A stretch of DNA of 60,229 nucleotides, from the NCBI GenBank assembly GCA_026709505.1, contig JAPOSW010000067.1, positions 1 to 60,229 on the forward strand, in the 5' to 3' direction. A program made the translations under genes and the position numbers. Positions 1 to 8,571 of the stretch are shown here, in pieces (the first letter of the stretch is position 1; each line of letters starts with the position of its first letter). The DNA comes from Gammaproteobacteria bacterium (GTDB taxonomy: Bacteria; Pseudomonadota; Gammaproteobacteria; Arenicellales; Poriferihabitantaceae). The notes under the pieces are model-generated. The model worked only from the letters and a program-made list of their open reading frames with translations, was not told the DNA's origin and made no database searches.

Positions 1-264
1 GCGGCTTCCGGGCCGCCCTTTCCCGCATCAGACCCTGCAGTTTTCAGACTGATCCACTGCCGTATGGTGGCATTTTGTCCCGGTGCCGATATTTTGTCAT
101 GAAAGAAGTGTCTGGGACTAGAAAGGCGGGCAGAAGCAAGATCAATTCACAGCATCCAGACATACGAAGCCATGAATGAGCTGAGCCTGATCAATCAGGA
201 CTTGGGTCAAGTATATTGAAGTGACTGTATTCACGCGCATGAGGTGACACGCAACGAATCTGAC

Positions 265-1071
265 TTACCGGATACCATAAAGGTCAAAGTCAAAATACCG
301 GGCGTTAATGCTGGCATAGGTGCCATCTTCAAGAATGGCTTGAATCGCCCCATTCAACAGGAGACGTAGGTCTTCGTCTTCCTTTCGAAGTGCTATGCCT
401 ATTCCTTCATCAAGATAATACTCATCTCCCACAAACTCAAATTCCCCTGCGTTGACTTCAAGCCATTTTTCAAATCCAATCGCATCGCCAAATAACGCAT
501 CCACTTGCCCCGATCCAATCGCATCAAACAGTTCCTGGCTATTCGAAAACAGCTGAATGGCAGATGCATTCTCCAGGTTTTCCTCCAGCCAGTCAGAGGC
601 AACGGTAGCCTGCATGGCCCCGATTGTTCGATTAGCAGGGTTTTCAGGATCGAAGCCGGAACCCTTTCTCGATACATAGCGCACCGCAGTTCGGTAGTAC
701 CGGTTTGTGAAGGCGACCAGTTGACGACGCTTCGCCGTGATCGACATGCTGGAGATGATCGCGTCAAACCTGCCGCCCCGCAAAGCCGGGATCAGTCCCT
801 CCCAGTCCTGCTGGACAAACGTGCACTGCTTCCCGATCTCGTGACACAATGCCTTTGCGATATCAATGTCAAACCCCTGCAATTGTCCGGCATCACCAAG
901 ACTGCTGAAGGGGGGATAGGTTGGATCAACGCCAATCCGAATCCGGTCTGATGCCTGTTGGCCGCTGGCCATCGAGGTCATGGAGAACAGGTACAGAGCC
1001 ATACCCGCTATGAGGGTTATCGAAAATTTTAGCCAGGCTGGCATCACTTGCCTGTAGATTGAGTTATTCAT
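265..1071 (-). CDS. periplasmic amino-acid-type solute-binding protein (SBP family 3)
   Basis: Periplasmic receptor of a polar amino acid ABC importer, or a free-standing sensor of that fold. The first ~36 residues are a signal peptide: a charged start, a hydrophobic stretch and an ASG cleavage-like site. The mature part opens with IRIGVDPTYPPFSS and continues with GFDIDIAKAL, the usual start of lysine/arginine/ornithine- and glutamine-binding proteins. A CHEIGKQC pair could form the small conserved disulfide of this family. Length (268 aa) is normal and the C-terminus (NARYFDFDLYG) is complete. No permease or ATPase gene lies beside it, so its transporter must be encoded elsewhere. The ligand cannot be read from sequence alone. 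Confidence 0.88.
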   Translation of the reverse strand: MNNSIYRQVMPAWLKFSITLIAGMALYLFSMTSMASGQQASDRIRIGVDPTYPPFSSLGDAGQLQGFDIDIAKALCHEIGKQCTFVQQDWEGLIPALRGGRFDAIISSMSITAKRRQLVAFTNRYYRTAVRYVSRKGSGFDPENPANRTIGAMQATVASDWLEENLENASAIQLFSNSQELFDAIGSGQVDALFGDAIGFEKWLEVNAGEFEFVGDEYYLDEGIGIALRKEDEDLRLLLNGAIQAILEDGTYASINARYFDFDLYGIR

Positions 1072-1124
1072 ATGTTTACCATCGTTTGATTTTATCTTGA
1101 TTCAAGTGGGCACGAATCCTCGAT

Positions 1125-1976
1125 TCAGCACAGGATGCTTCTACCGCCATCTACATTGATGATCTGGCCGGTAATGTAATCGGCCGAACTGATCAGAAAC
1201 AGCACGGCTTTGGCAATGTCTTCGGGACTGCCAACCTGCCTGAGAGCGGTTTTGGCAATGATGCGCTGCTGGGCAACTTCGTCGCTGTCATGTTCGGGCC
1301 AGAGAATCGCCCCGGGGGCGACCCCGTTAACCCTGATTTCAGGGCCAAGCTCCAGGGCCAGCGAGCGGGTCAGGGACATCAGTGCCGCCTTGGATGCGCT
1401 GTAGACAGAATAGCCGGGCAAGGGGCGATCAGCATAAATATCGGTGATGTTGATAATTGAACCCCGGTTTTTTCTGAGATGGGGTGCCGCTGCCTGACTC
1501 AGGAAATAAGGTGCCATGAGATTTGTGGTGATGAGATCATCCCACTGATCATCGCCGGTTGAAGAAATGGGAGTCGGATAAAATCTCGAGGCATTGTTGA
1601 TCAGGCAGTCAAGTCCACCAAGTTCATGGATCGCATGACGCAAATTGATCTTGAGTTCGTTGATCTCCCGGAAACTCCCCTGAATAACCTCCATAGAGCC
1701 TGGACGCGCGTCGTTTAATTCTTCCTTTAGCGCAAGGGCTTCACTGTGACTGGCATCATAATGAACAAGCAAACGTGCGCCTTGCACATGCAGATGCCGG
1801 GTGATTGCCTCGCCGATACGACGGGCCCCACCCGTGACAAGCACAACCTTGCCGGCAAGCGTCGGGTCTGCTGATGATTCAGGCGCAGATTCAGGTTTGA
1901 TTATGTGCAAGGGTTGCTTGGGGGTCTTTGACACGTTGGAATCGCCCTCCTTTTTCAGGCTCATTTCGTTGGACAA
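1125..1976 (-). CDS. pteridine reductase-like SDR oxidoreductase
   Basis: NADPH-dependent short-chain dehydrogenase, most likely reducing dihydrobiopterin, dihydromonapterin or dihydrofolate (FolM/PTR1 group). The cofactor loop is TGGARRIGEAI (about 48-58); the RR pair is typical of pteridine reductases. NNAS follows at 127-130. The catalytic set is Asp179, Tyr192 and Lys196, with Asp thirteen residues before Tyr as in PTR1; the usual SDR serine is replaced. The end is GQIINVDGGRSI. About 40 polar residues precede the Rossmann fold and may reflect an upstream start choice, but the ATG used here is the first good one. It sits near midA-like and uppP genes on the other strand, a neighbourhood I recall from other gammaproteobacteria. 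A generic 3-oxoacyl reductase is less likely. Confidence 0.85.
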   Translation of the reverse strand: MSNEMSLKKEGDSNVSKTPKQPLHIIKPESAPESSADPTLAGKVVLVTGGARRIGEAITRHLHVQGARLLVHYDASHSEALALKEELNDARPGSMEVIQGSFREINELKINLRHAIHELGGLDCLINNASRFYPTPISSTGDDQWDDLITTNLMAPYFLSQAAAPHLRKNRGSIINITDIYADRPLPGYSVYSASKAALMSLTRSLALELGPEIRVNGVAPGAILWPEHDSDEVAQQRIIAKTALRQVGSPEDIAKAVLFLISSADYITGQIINVDGGRSILC

Positions 1977-2062
1977 GAGTTGACCTTGTATATTTACATA
2001 TTCTGAATTACAATGAAATCCAATGAAAGGGGCATATACGTTTTTATTAGAAGACGTCTCGA

Positions 2063-2594
2063 ATGAAACAGGCTCTATACAATGATGTCTGGCAGCAGTT
2101 GCTTGATGCGGAAAGGTGCTACCGTTATCACAGCGAACTGGCAGACCGCTATCGAAAATATCAAAAGATCCCGCGTTGGATTATGGCTGCTTCTTCTGTA
2201 GTAGGGGGCAATTTCGATCCTTGCTAAGGATTGGATCGGGTTTGCTGACTTACTATATGTACCGGCAGCCTTGTTAATGCTTTCAGCTGTAGTATGGAAT
2301 CTTATACATGATCATGGGGAAAAGGCGGCAGTTCTAAATTCCATCAGTGTCGAATGTGCAGAACTAGAAACAGAATTAAAGGATTTATGGCGCTCAGTCT
2401 ATACGGAATCGCCCATAGATGAGGTTCAGGTCAACTCACGATTAAAGGAAATTGAAAGCAAGCTGGGTCGTGTGTCTAGCCGGTCTGCTTCGTCTGGTAT
2501 TCGGGTAGATGAAAAATTGAACGAAAAAAGCCAGAAAGAGGGGTTTAAAGTAATCTCCGATCGATACGTAAGTAGCGAAATTCAAACTACTTAG
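2063..2594 (+). pseudogene. frameshifted two-helix membrane protein (SLATT-like)
   Basis: Two reading frames join into one protein. Frame 1 starts at ATG 2063 (MKQALYNDVWQQLLDAER) and reaches IMAASSVVG at about 2207, then hits TAA after a run of five G. Removing one G joins it to AISILAKDWIGFADLLYVP, which runs on to the stop at 2594. The repaired protein is about 175 aa: an N-terminal amphipathic segment, two membrane helices (IMAASSVVGAISIL and VPAALLMLSAVVWNLI) and a charged coiled-coil tail with repeated ELETEL-type heptads. That is the outline of SLATT-type proteins, thought to act as membrane effectors in nucleotide-signal defence systems. Family assignment is inferred. The G run could be a sequencing error, a phase-variable tract or real decay. 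Confidence 0.55.
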
Positions 2595-2602
2595 CAAAAA
2601 TT

Positions 2603-2719
2603 ATGCGCAAGTCAAAGTCATCGTCATCACCGCCACCGAAACTTATTCGCGAGGGCAGTTATCCTCCCCGATCACCAAATATACTGCCGCCACCACCTCC
2701 GCGCCCGCCAAAACGTTAG
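2603..2719 (+). CDS. 38-residue proline-rich basic peptide
   Basis: A tiny ORF starting 8 nt after the stop of the SLATT-like gene. It encodes MRKSKSSSSPPPK, a short middle part (LIREGSYPPRSPN) and an ILPPPPPRPPKR tail: 13 of 38 residues are proline and basic residues sit at both ends. Five consecutive prolines are unusual for a bacterial protein and would probably need EF-P for translation. The close spacing and shared direction suggest co-translation with the upstream membrane protein. I do not recognise a named family. It may be an SH3-like ligand or a flexible accessory peptide. It is short enough that chance cannot be excluded, but the composition looks selected. Confidence 0.45.
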   Translation: MRKSKSSSSPPPKLIREGSYPPRSPNILPPPPPRPPKR

Positions 2720-3306
2720 CAACTTTCAATCAGTAACCGATACGGACTAATGAGTACGTAGGTAGTTGTACAGAATCGGATGCCTCCTAACGCCTTGCTA
2801 CTCATTCATGCGCTGGATCTGATCTCAATCGTTAGGCGGCGAACCCACTATGATTTATAGTACGCCATCGCTTCACGTCAGCACTGATTGAAATCTTCGT
2901 CCAAGTCCGACCTATTCAGGCACAGTGCGCCGGTACTCCGGTTGGGATAGCATGGAAACTTTCCAAGAGCGAGGACGCTATTACTGCCAAAAAGCTTGGC
3001 AGCAATCTGAAAACGATACCGTGACCAGTGCAAAGGAACTGGAAAAATCCCAATTCTTGATAACATGTCCCAGACATTCTGTCATAACAAGAAGTTGCCT
3101 GTTTCCGAGAATATCGCATACAGAGTCGATTCATCTACAATCCATATTCACTGATTCAGATCCAATATTGCAAATCTAACAACAGAATTCCTTGCCCTGG
3201 TTGGCAGGTTGGCTGCCAATATTATATGGATTGTGATTGGCTAAACCTTTAGTGGCGACCACTCGAAATTCATCTTTACTGAGTCCAATTCCCGGTTTTC
3301 ATTCCA
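2720..3306. other. 587-bp stretch without a convincing gene
   Basis: Only short ORFs lie here; the best is 84 codons at 2925-3179 and matches nothing I recognise. An inverted repeat at 2782-2792 / 2830-2840 (GCCTCCTAACG with CGTTAGGCGGC) brackets 37 bp and resembles the outer arms of an integron attC site. The last ~60 bp before 3307 should hold the promoter of the methyltransferase gene. Confidence 0.4.
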
Positions 3307-4494
3307 GTGCACGCTAGCAGCATACCATTGACGCAAGTTAGCCAGGCGAGAGCAGGGCGTGATACCCATTCATCACGGGTTGTTCAGAGGATTCATGCTC
3401 TTATCCATGAGTGCGGAGGATGGATCGGTTTTGATCAATACATGCATGAAGCGCTGCATTCCCCGGGTTACGGGTATTACAGCACCGGTACAGTAAAGCT
3501 TGGCGCCGATGGCGACTACATCACTGCCCCGATGCTCGGCAATGCTTTCGCAGGATGCCTTGCCAGGCAATACCAGCAAATCCGGGAAAACCTGACCTAT
3601 CCGGAATCAGCAATCATCCTTGAGTTCGGTGCAGGCACTGGTCAGCTGGCACTCGATATGCTCGCTTATCTGGCTCACGAATCCGCTCTGCCAAAACGAT
3701 ACATGATCCTTGAGACCAGTGGTGATTTGGTCGAGCGACAGCGAGCGCTGCTTGAAAAATCGGCTCCTGAATTCCTTTCAATAGTCGAGTGGGTTCATGA
3801 CATTCCGGATAATATAATCGGCATGGTGATTGCCAATGAAGTGCTTGATGCAATGCCGGTCAAGCGGTTTCGGGTCAGGGATTCAGATCGCATTGTCGAA
3901 CTTGGGGTGGGTCTTGATCAGGGACTGCTGGGCTGGAAGGAAGGTGCACCGCTTGAGGGCAAAATGCTCGCACGACTGAGGGAATGGGATTTGCCCGCTG
4001 CATATCAGGGCGAACTGGGACTTCAGACAGAGTATTGGACAGCCAGTCTTGTACAAGCCCTTGAAGAGGGGGTGGTCATCATTGTCGATTACGGATTTGC
4101 AAGGCACGAATACTTTCATCCGGACCGAACAGATGGCACGATCATGTGCCACTATCGACATGAGTCCAATATGGATCCTTTCTTGCGTCCCGGATTGCAG
4201 GATATTACGGCACATGTCGATTTCACGGCGATTGCCGAGGCGGGCAGGCAGGCCGGTGCCGATATTGCGGGTTTTTCCAGCCAGGCCTGTTTCCTGATTG
4301 CCAATGGCATACTTGATCTGGCGCCATCCGAGTTTGAAGCACCATCGAAGCAGATGCTTGAAATCACCCAGCAGATCAAGAAGCTGACTCTTCCTCACGA
4401 AATGGGAGAATTATTCAAGGTACTGGCATTGTCTAAGAACTATCCTTGCAGACTTGCCGGTTTTTCATTCAAGGATATTCGGGATTGCCTGTGA
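3307..4494 (+). CDS. class I SAM-dependent methyltransferase, MidA/NDUFAF7 family
   Basis: Member of the family whose mitochondrial relative NDUFAF7 dimethylates an arginine of complex I; the bacterial substrate is not established. Visible motifs are IGFDQYMHEALHSPGYGYYS (41-59), the SAM-binding EFGAGTG (106-112) and NEVLDAMPV (177-185), all typical of COG1565 proteins. Length (395 aa) is normal. The GTG at 3307 gives about 25 poorly conserved residues before RVVQRIHALI, so a later start is possible. The stop overlaps the uppP start in TGATG, so the two genes are translationally coupled. Confidence 0.88.
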   Translation: MHASSIPLTQVSQARAGRDTHSSRVVQRIHALIHECGGWIGFDQYMHEALHSPGYGYYSTGTVKLGADGDYITAPMLGNAFAGCLARQYQQIRENLTYPESAIILEFGAGTGQLALDMLAYLAHESALPKRYMILETSGDLVERQRALLEKSAPEFLSIVEWVHDIPDNIIGMVIANEVLDAMPVKRFRVRDSDRIVELGVGLDQGLLGWKEGAPLEGKMLARLREWDLPAAYQGELGLQTEYWTASLVQALEEGVVIIVDYGFARHEYFHPDRTDGTIMCHYRHESNMDPFLRPGLQDITAHVDFTAIAEAGRQAGADIAGFSSQACFLIANGILDLAPSEFEAPSKQMLEITQQIKKLTLPHEMGELFKVLALSKNYPCRLAGFSFKDIRDCL

Positions 4495-5291
4495 TGGACT
4501 GGTCTCAGGTAGTCTGGCTGTCGATTCTGCAGGGCCTCACCGAATTTCTACCGGTTTCCAGTTCCGGACATCTGGCTTTAGCGCCCTCCATGCTGGGCTG
4601 GTCTGATCAGGGACTTGCTTTTGACACTGCTGTCCATGTTGGGACCCTGATAGCGGTGCTTGGCTATTTCCATGAAGATTTCCGGCTCCTCATTCGTGAA
4701 TGGATTCGATCGATCAGCACGAGGCAGGCCACTTTTCACAGCAACATGGCCTGGTGCATTCTTTTCGCCACGGTGCTTATCGGGTTGGCTGGCTTTCTGG
4801 TTGAAGGGATGGTGAGTACGCTTGCACGCAACCCCATCTCCATTGCCATGGCGACCATCGGATTTGGGCTTTTACTGGGCGTTGCGGAATTATGGGGGCG
4901 GCGCAAACGTGAATTCAGGGAAATTCGTACCCTGGACATGCTTCTGATCGGCTTGATTCAGGTGCTGGCCCTGATTCCCGGCACCTCCCGATCTGGTGTG
5001 ACCCTGACTGCCGGAATGGCCATGGGCTTGACCCGAAGGGCCGCGGCAAGATTTTCATTCCTGATGGCTGCTCCGGTGATTCTGATCGCCGGCGGCTGGG
5101 AAGGATATCAGTTGATATCCGACCCCAATCCAGCAGACTGGCCGAAACTGCTTGTCGCGATAGGACTCTCCGCATCGGTAGCGTTCTTGTGCATTCGGTA
5201 TTTTCTTCGCTACCTCGAGCGCTTCAGTCTCATGCCGTTTGTCTGGTATCGGCTGATTCTCGGTATCATCATTCTTTACCTGTTCATGTAG
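4494..5291 (+). CDS. uppP: undecaprenyl-diphosphatase UppP (BacA)
   Basis: Integral membrane phosphatase that converts undecaprenyl pyrophosphate to the monophosphate and so recycles the lipid carrier for peptidoglycan and O-antigen synthesis; overexpression gives bacitracin resistance. The signature QGLTEFLPVSSSGH lies at residues 13-26 and PGTSRSG at 162-168, both catalytic motifs of the BacA family. Several hydrophobic helices follow. Length from ATG 4494 is 265 aa, as usual. The longer frame opening at 4446 only adds residues inside the upstream gene. The start overlaps the methyltransferase stop by one base (TGATG). Confidence 0.97.
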   Translation: MDWSQVVWLSILQGLTEFLPVSSSGHLALAPSMLGWSDQGLAFDTAVHVGTLIAVLGYFHEDFRLLIREWIRSISTRQATFHSNMAWCILFATVLIGLAGFLVEGMVSTLARNPISIAMATIGFGLLLGVAELWGRRKREFREIRTLDMLLIGLIQVLALIPGTSRSGVTLTAGMAMGLTRRAAARFSFLMAAPVILIAGGWEGYQLISDPNPADWPKLLVAIGLSASVAFLCIRYFLRYLERFSLMPFVWYRLILGIIILYLFM

Positions 5292-5316
5292 AATCCCTCT
5301 GTCCAAACTGGGATAT

Positions 5317-6168
5317 ATGCCCATGAAGATGACCGCCAAGCAATTTATGGAAGCACCAAGCAAAGTCATTACTTTGCTTGGCATGTCCGGCGTGGGGAAA
5401 ACAGCTTTTTCACTGAAACTGCCCCGCAATTCATGGTTTCATTATTCGGGTGACTACCGCATTGCTACCCGGTATCTTGATGAGCCCATTCTTGACGAGG
5501 TGAAGCGGGTGACTATGCAAAACCCGTATCTCAGGCACCTGTTGCAGACAGACTCGATCTATATCCGGAATAATTTCACCTTTGAGCATCAGTTTTCCGT
5601 GTCCAGTTTTCTGGGCATGGTGGGTGACCCTGCAAGGGGAGGACTGAGCATTGACGAATTCAAGCGTCGTCAGGCGATTTTCCGGGATGCAGAAAATCAC
5701 GCCATGCGTGATGTTGAGGTTTTCATGCAGAAATCGAGGGATATCTACGGGTACCCCCATTTCATCAATGATGCTGGCGGCAGTGTGTGTTCTCTGACCG
5801 ACGCCGAATGCTGGGAACGCCTGTCGGCAATCAGTGTTGTCGTCTATCTTCATGCAGATGAATCCCTGGAGCATGTGTTGATGGATCGGGCAATCAGCAA
5901 GCCAAAACCACTGTGTTACGAAGATGATTTTCTGGAACGGCATCTTGCCCGGTATCTCGAGGAGCACTCGATGCAGTCTGCCGATCAAGTTGATCCTGAA
6001 GAATTCGTGCGCTGGGTGTTTCCCCTGTTGATCGATTACCGAAGGCCCCAGTATGAACGAATTGCCGAGAAATACGGATACACCATTGAAGCCGAGAAAA
6101 TATGGGGACTGAATGATGAAGCCGACATTATGGATCTCCTTTGTCAAGCACTTGATGGCCTGTCCTGA
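5317..6168 (+). CDS. P-loop ATPase of unknown function
   Basis: A 283-residue protein with a Walker A motif GMSGVGKT at 22-29, preceded by a strand SKVITLL. No textbook Walker B or sensor motif is obvious; VVVYLHAD may be the second core strand. The sequence is otherwise acidic and soluble (many Asp/Glu, HLARYLEE, YRRPQYERIAEKYGY), suggesting a small kinase or GTPase-like fold rather than AAA+. The PKPLCYEDDFLE segment looks conserved-type but I cannot name it. It follows uppP by 25 nt and precedes metA on the same strand, so it is probably expressed with them. I recall similar proteins annotated only as 'ATPase'. Confidence 0.7.
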   Translation: MPMKMTAKQFMEAPSKVITLLGMSGVGKTAFSLKLPRNSWFHYSGDYRIATRYLDEPILDEVKRVTMQNPYLRHLLQTDSIYIRNNFTFEHQFSVSSFLGMVGDPARGGLSIDEFKRRQAIFRDAENHAMRDVEVFMQKSRDIYGYPHFINDAGGSVCSLTDAECWERLSAISVVVYLHADESLEHVLMDRAISKPKPLCYEDDFLERHLARYLEEHSMQSADQVDPEEFVRWVFPLLIDYRRPQYERIAEKYGYTIEAEKIWGLNDEADIMDLLCQALDGLS

Positions 6169-6252
6169 ATGAGGCACCGGGTTGGCATGACCAAAAAACT
6201 CGTGCTTTGATTGTCACTCGATAGATTCATTCTCAGCTTCCCCGATCGAACT

Positions 6253-7335
6253 ATGCCTCTGGTTGAAACAAGTTCACTGCCGAGTTTTCAGCGACTGCGT
6301 GATGAAGGACAGGAGATTCTTACCCGGAATCGTGCTACTTCCCAGGATATTCGAGAGCTTCATATCGGCTTGTTGAACATGATGCCTGATGCAGCGCTGT
6401 CAGCTACCGAGCGACAGTTCATGAGGCTGGTTGGCTCATGCAATCGCATTGCCCAGTTCATTATCCACCCGTTTACCTTCCCTGAGATTCCAAGAGCGGG
6501 TGCTGCAGCAGAGCATGTGAATCAATACTACGCTTCCTTTGAAGAGATTCGCGAACAAGGCCTTGATGCGCTGATTCTGTCGGGAGCAAATCCGGCATTA
6601 GAGGATATTACGGACGAACCTTTCTGGGACCCGCTTGAAGAGGTTGTCCACTGGGCAAAAGACAATGTCTGCTCGGTCATGTGCTCATGTCTGGCAACCC
6701 ACGCAATTGTCCGGATGCTCTATGGGATGGAACGATACCCGCTTTCCGAAAAACGCTGGGGAGTCTACTCCCATTGTCTGACTGGCAGAATACATCCGAT
6801 AACCAGCAATATCGACAGCCGGTTCGATGCTCCTCATTCGCATGTTTACGAGGTCAGTTCCGGCCAGTTTGAAGAGGCAGGTCTGGTAGTCTTGGCTGAA
6901 GGAGAGGTCTCCAACCTGCATCTTGGGGTCAGTGCAGACGGGTTGCGATTCGTGTTTTTTCAGGGCCATCCGGAGTATGACAAGATCAGCCTGCTAAAGG
7001 AATACAAGCGTGAAGTAGATCGCTATATCGAGGGCATACGGGCTGATTATCCGCCACTGCCTGAGAACTACTTCAAGGGCCAGGCCAAAGAGCATGCCGA
7101 AGCATTCAGGGCCGAGGTGAATGCCTGCCGGAGTGACTACAAGAACTTGCGACCGTTTCCGGACCAGAAGCTTGAAGCCATGGTGGATATCACTTGGTCA
7201 GACACCGGCAAGGCCATGATCAACAACTGGCTGGGACTGGTTTATCAGGTTGCACATCCTGATCGGGGCAAGGTTTACATGGATGGGATTGATCCATCTG
7301 ACCCTATCGGGTTAAGAAGAAGAGGGAACTGGTGA
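6253..7335 (+). CDS. metA: homoserine O-succinyltransferase (MetA family)
   Basis: First committed step of methionine synthesis: acylation of homoserine by an acyl-CoA. LHIGLLNMMPDAALSATERQF (about 36-56) and the cysteine nucleophile in SCLATHA (Cys146) identify the family; FFQGHPEYD carries the catalytic histidine and a glutamate lies nearby. Start chosen at ATG 6253 (MPLVETSSLPSFQRLR), where homologues begin; the frame could extend to TTG 6211, but those residues do not look conserved. The 360-aa length is longer than E. coli MetA because of a C-terminal extension with YKNLRPFPDQK. Whether it uses succinyl- or acetyl-CoA cannot be told from the name; the family contains both. Confidence 0.93.
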   Translation: MPLVETSSLPSFQRLRDEGQEILTRNRATSQDIRELHIGLLNMMPDAALSATERQFMRLVGSCNRIAQFIIHPFTFPEIPRAGAAAEHVNQYYASFEEIREQGLDALILSGANPALEDITDEPFWDPLEEVVHWAKDNVCSVMCSCLATHAIVRMLYGMERYPLSEKRWGVYSHCLTGRIHPITSNIDSRFDAPHSHVYEVSSGQFEEAGLVVLAEGEVSNLHLGVSADGLRFVFFQGHPEYDKISLLKEYKREVDRYIEGIRADYPPLPENYFKGQAKEHAEAFRAEVNACRSDYKNLRPFPDQKLEAMVDITWSDTGKAMINNWLGLVYQVAHPDRGKVYMDGIDPSDPIGLRRRGNW

Positions 7336-7342
7336 TACTGGT

Positions 7343-8569
7343 TCAACCGGTTTGAGCAGAGAGCTTCCTTGACTGCCTGACGGCGAGACAGTACGCGCCC
7401 AAAGACAGGATGCTGCACGCCAGGGCACCGGCCGCAAGCGGATACAGGGTGGTTTTGAACGCCTGGGCGATTGCGATGCCGATAACCAGGGAACCCAGAG
7501 TGATCAGGGTGTTGATGACAGTGCTCGCCATTCCGGCAATCCTGCCATGCGGCTCAATCGCCAGTGTGTTCATGTTGATGAATAGCATCCCTATCGGCAG
7601 GAAGTACGCAAACAAAAATCCAAGGGCAATTTCAAACGGCGGCTTGCCCCCATGCAGGATGGTCAGAATCAAGAAAATCACGGCAATGACCATCAAGGCT
7701 ATCAATCCGGCCAAGCTGAGCCTGTGCATGCCATAACGGGAAATCAGAAGAGAGTTTGCGAACATGGCAATGCCAATGGAGAGGGCAAGGATTGCAAAGT
7801 ACAGCGCAAATTGGTCCCCCGTTGCATAAAATTCCTGAAACAATTGTTGTGAAAACGACAGATAGCCGACAAAAAACCCGAACACAAAGACCGCACACAA
7901 GGTGTAGAGGCTTGTAGCATGATGCCTGCTAACTGCCAGGAAGGCACCGCTCACTGTCCTGAATGTGAAAGGCGACCGTTTATCCATGCCCAGGGTTTCC
8001 GGCTGCCTCAGAAAAAACCAGACCTGCATGACCAATCCGTAAATCAGAATTGCAACGAAAATCATTCTCCAGGTGCTTGTCCAGAGAATGGCCTGGCCTA
8101 TTGCTGGCGCCAGCATCGGAATCAGGATAAACACCGACATGATTACCGAGAGCACCCGAGCCATCTGCTCTCCTGAAAACCGGTCTCGGATCATGGCCAT
8201 GGTCACTACCCTTGCGGACGCTGCGCCGAGACCCTGGCAAAACCTCCCCAATAACATGACCTCCATGTTCTGGGACAGGATGCTGATCAGGCAGCCTGCC
8301 ATGAATACTGCAGAACCGGAATGGATGGCAACTCTTCGCCCAAAGCTGTCGGAAAGCGGCCCCCAGAGCATCTGCCCGCAGGCCATGCCAAAGAACAGTA
8401 TGACAATGATCATCTGTCGATCGTTGGGGTGGGACGTCGGCAAATCCTGATGGATATGCCCAAGTGCCGGAAGCATGATGTCGGTGGACATTGCGGCCAG
8501 AGCCATCATGAACGCCATCACGGTCACGAATTCAGCATGCGAAGTGGCTTGGGTTGGTGCGCGGAACAC
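7343..8569 (-). CDS. Bcr/CflA-type MFS drug exporter
   Basis: Twelve-helix major facilitator of the DHA1 group, likely exporting drugs or metabolites by proton antiport. The first helix carries MALAAMSTDIMLPALGHIHQDL, the Bcr/CflA signature with a membrane acidic residue, and MLWGPLSDSFGRRVAI is the loop 2-3 motif A. LGAASARVVTMAMIRDRF is the usual motif of helices 4-5. Length (408 aa) is normal. Translation would start with GTG at 8569, 3 nt after the zapE stop on the same strand, so the two genes form an operon. It converges with metA, 7 nt apart. Confidence 0.9.
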   Translation of the reverse strand: MFRAPTQATSHAEFVTVMAFMMALAAMSTDIMLPALGHIHQDLPTSHPNDRQMIIVILFFGMACGQMLWGPLSDSFGRRVAIHSGSAVFMAGCLISILSQNMEVMLLGRFCQGLGAASARVVTMAMIRDRFSGEQMARVLSVIMSVFILIPMLAPAIGQAILWTSTWRMIFVAILIYGLVMQVWFFLRQPETLGMDKRSPFTFRTVSGAFLAVSRHHATSLYTLCAVFVFGFFVGYLSFSQQLFQEFYATGDQFALYFAILALSIGIAMFANSLLISRYGMHRLSLAGLIALMVIAVIFLILTILHGGKPPFEIALGFLFAYFLPIGMLFINMNTLAIEPHGRIAGMASTVINTLITLGSLVIGIAIAQAFKTTLYPLAAGALACSILSLGAYCLAVRQSRKLSAQTG

Positions 8570-8571
8570 GA

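Noticed and set aside
1-264. GC-rich hairpin GCGGC...GCCGC at the left edge
   Set aside because: Cut by the window boundary and without a clear T-run, so a terminator cannot be confirmed.
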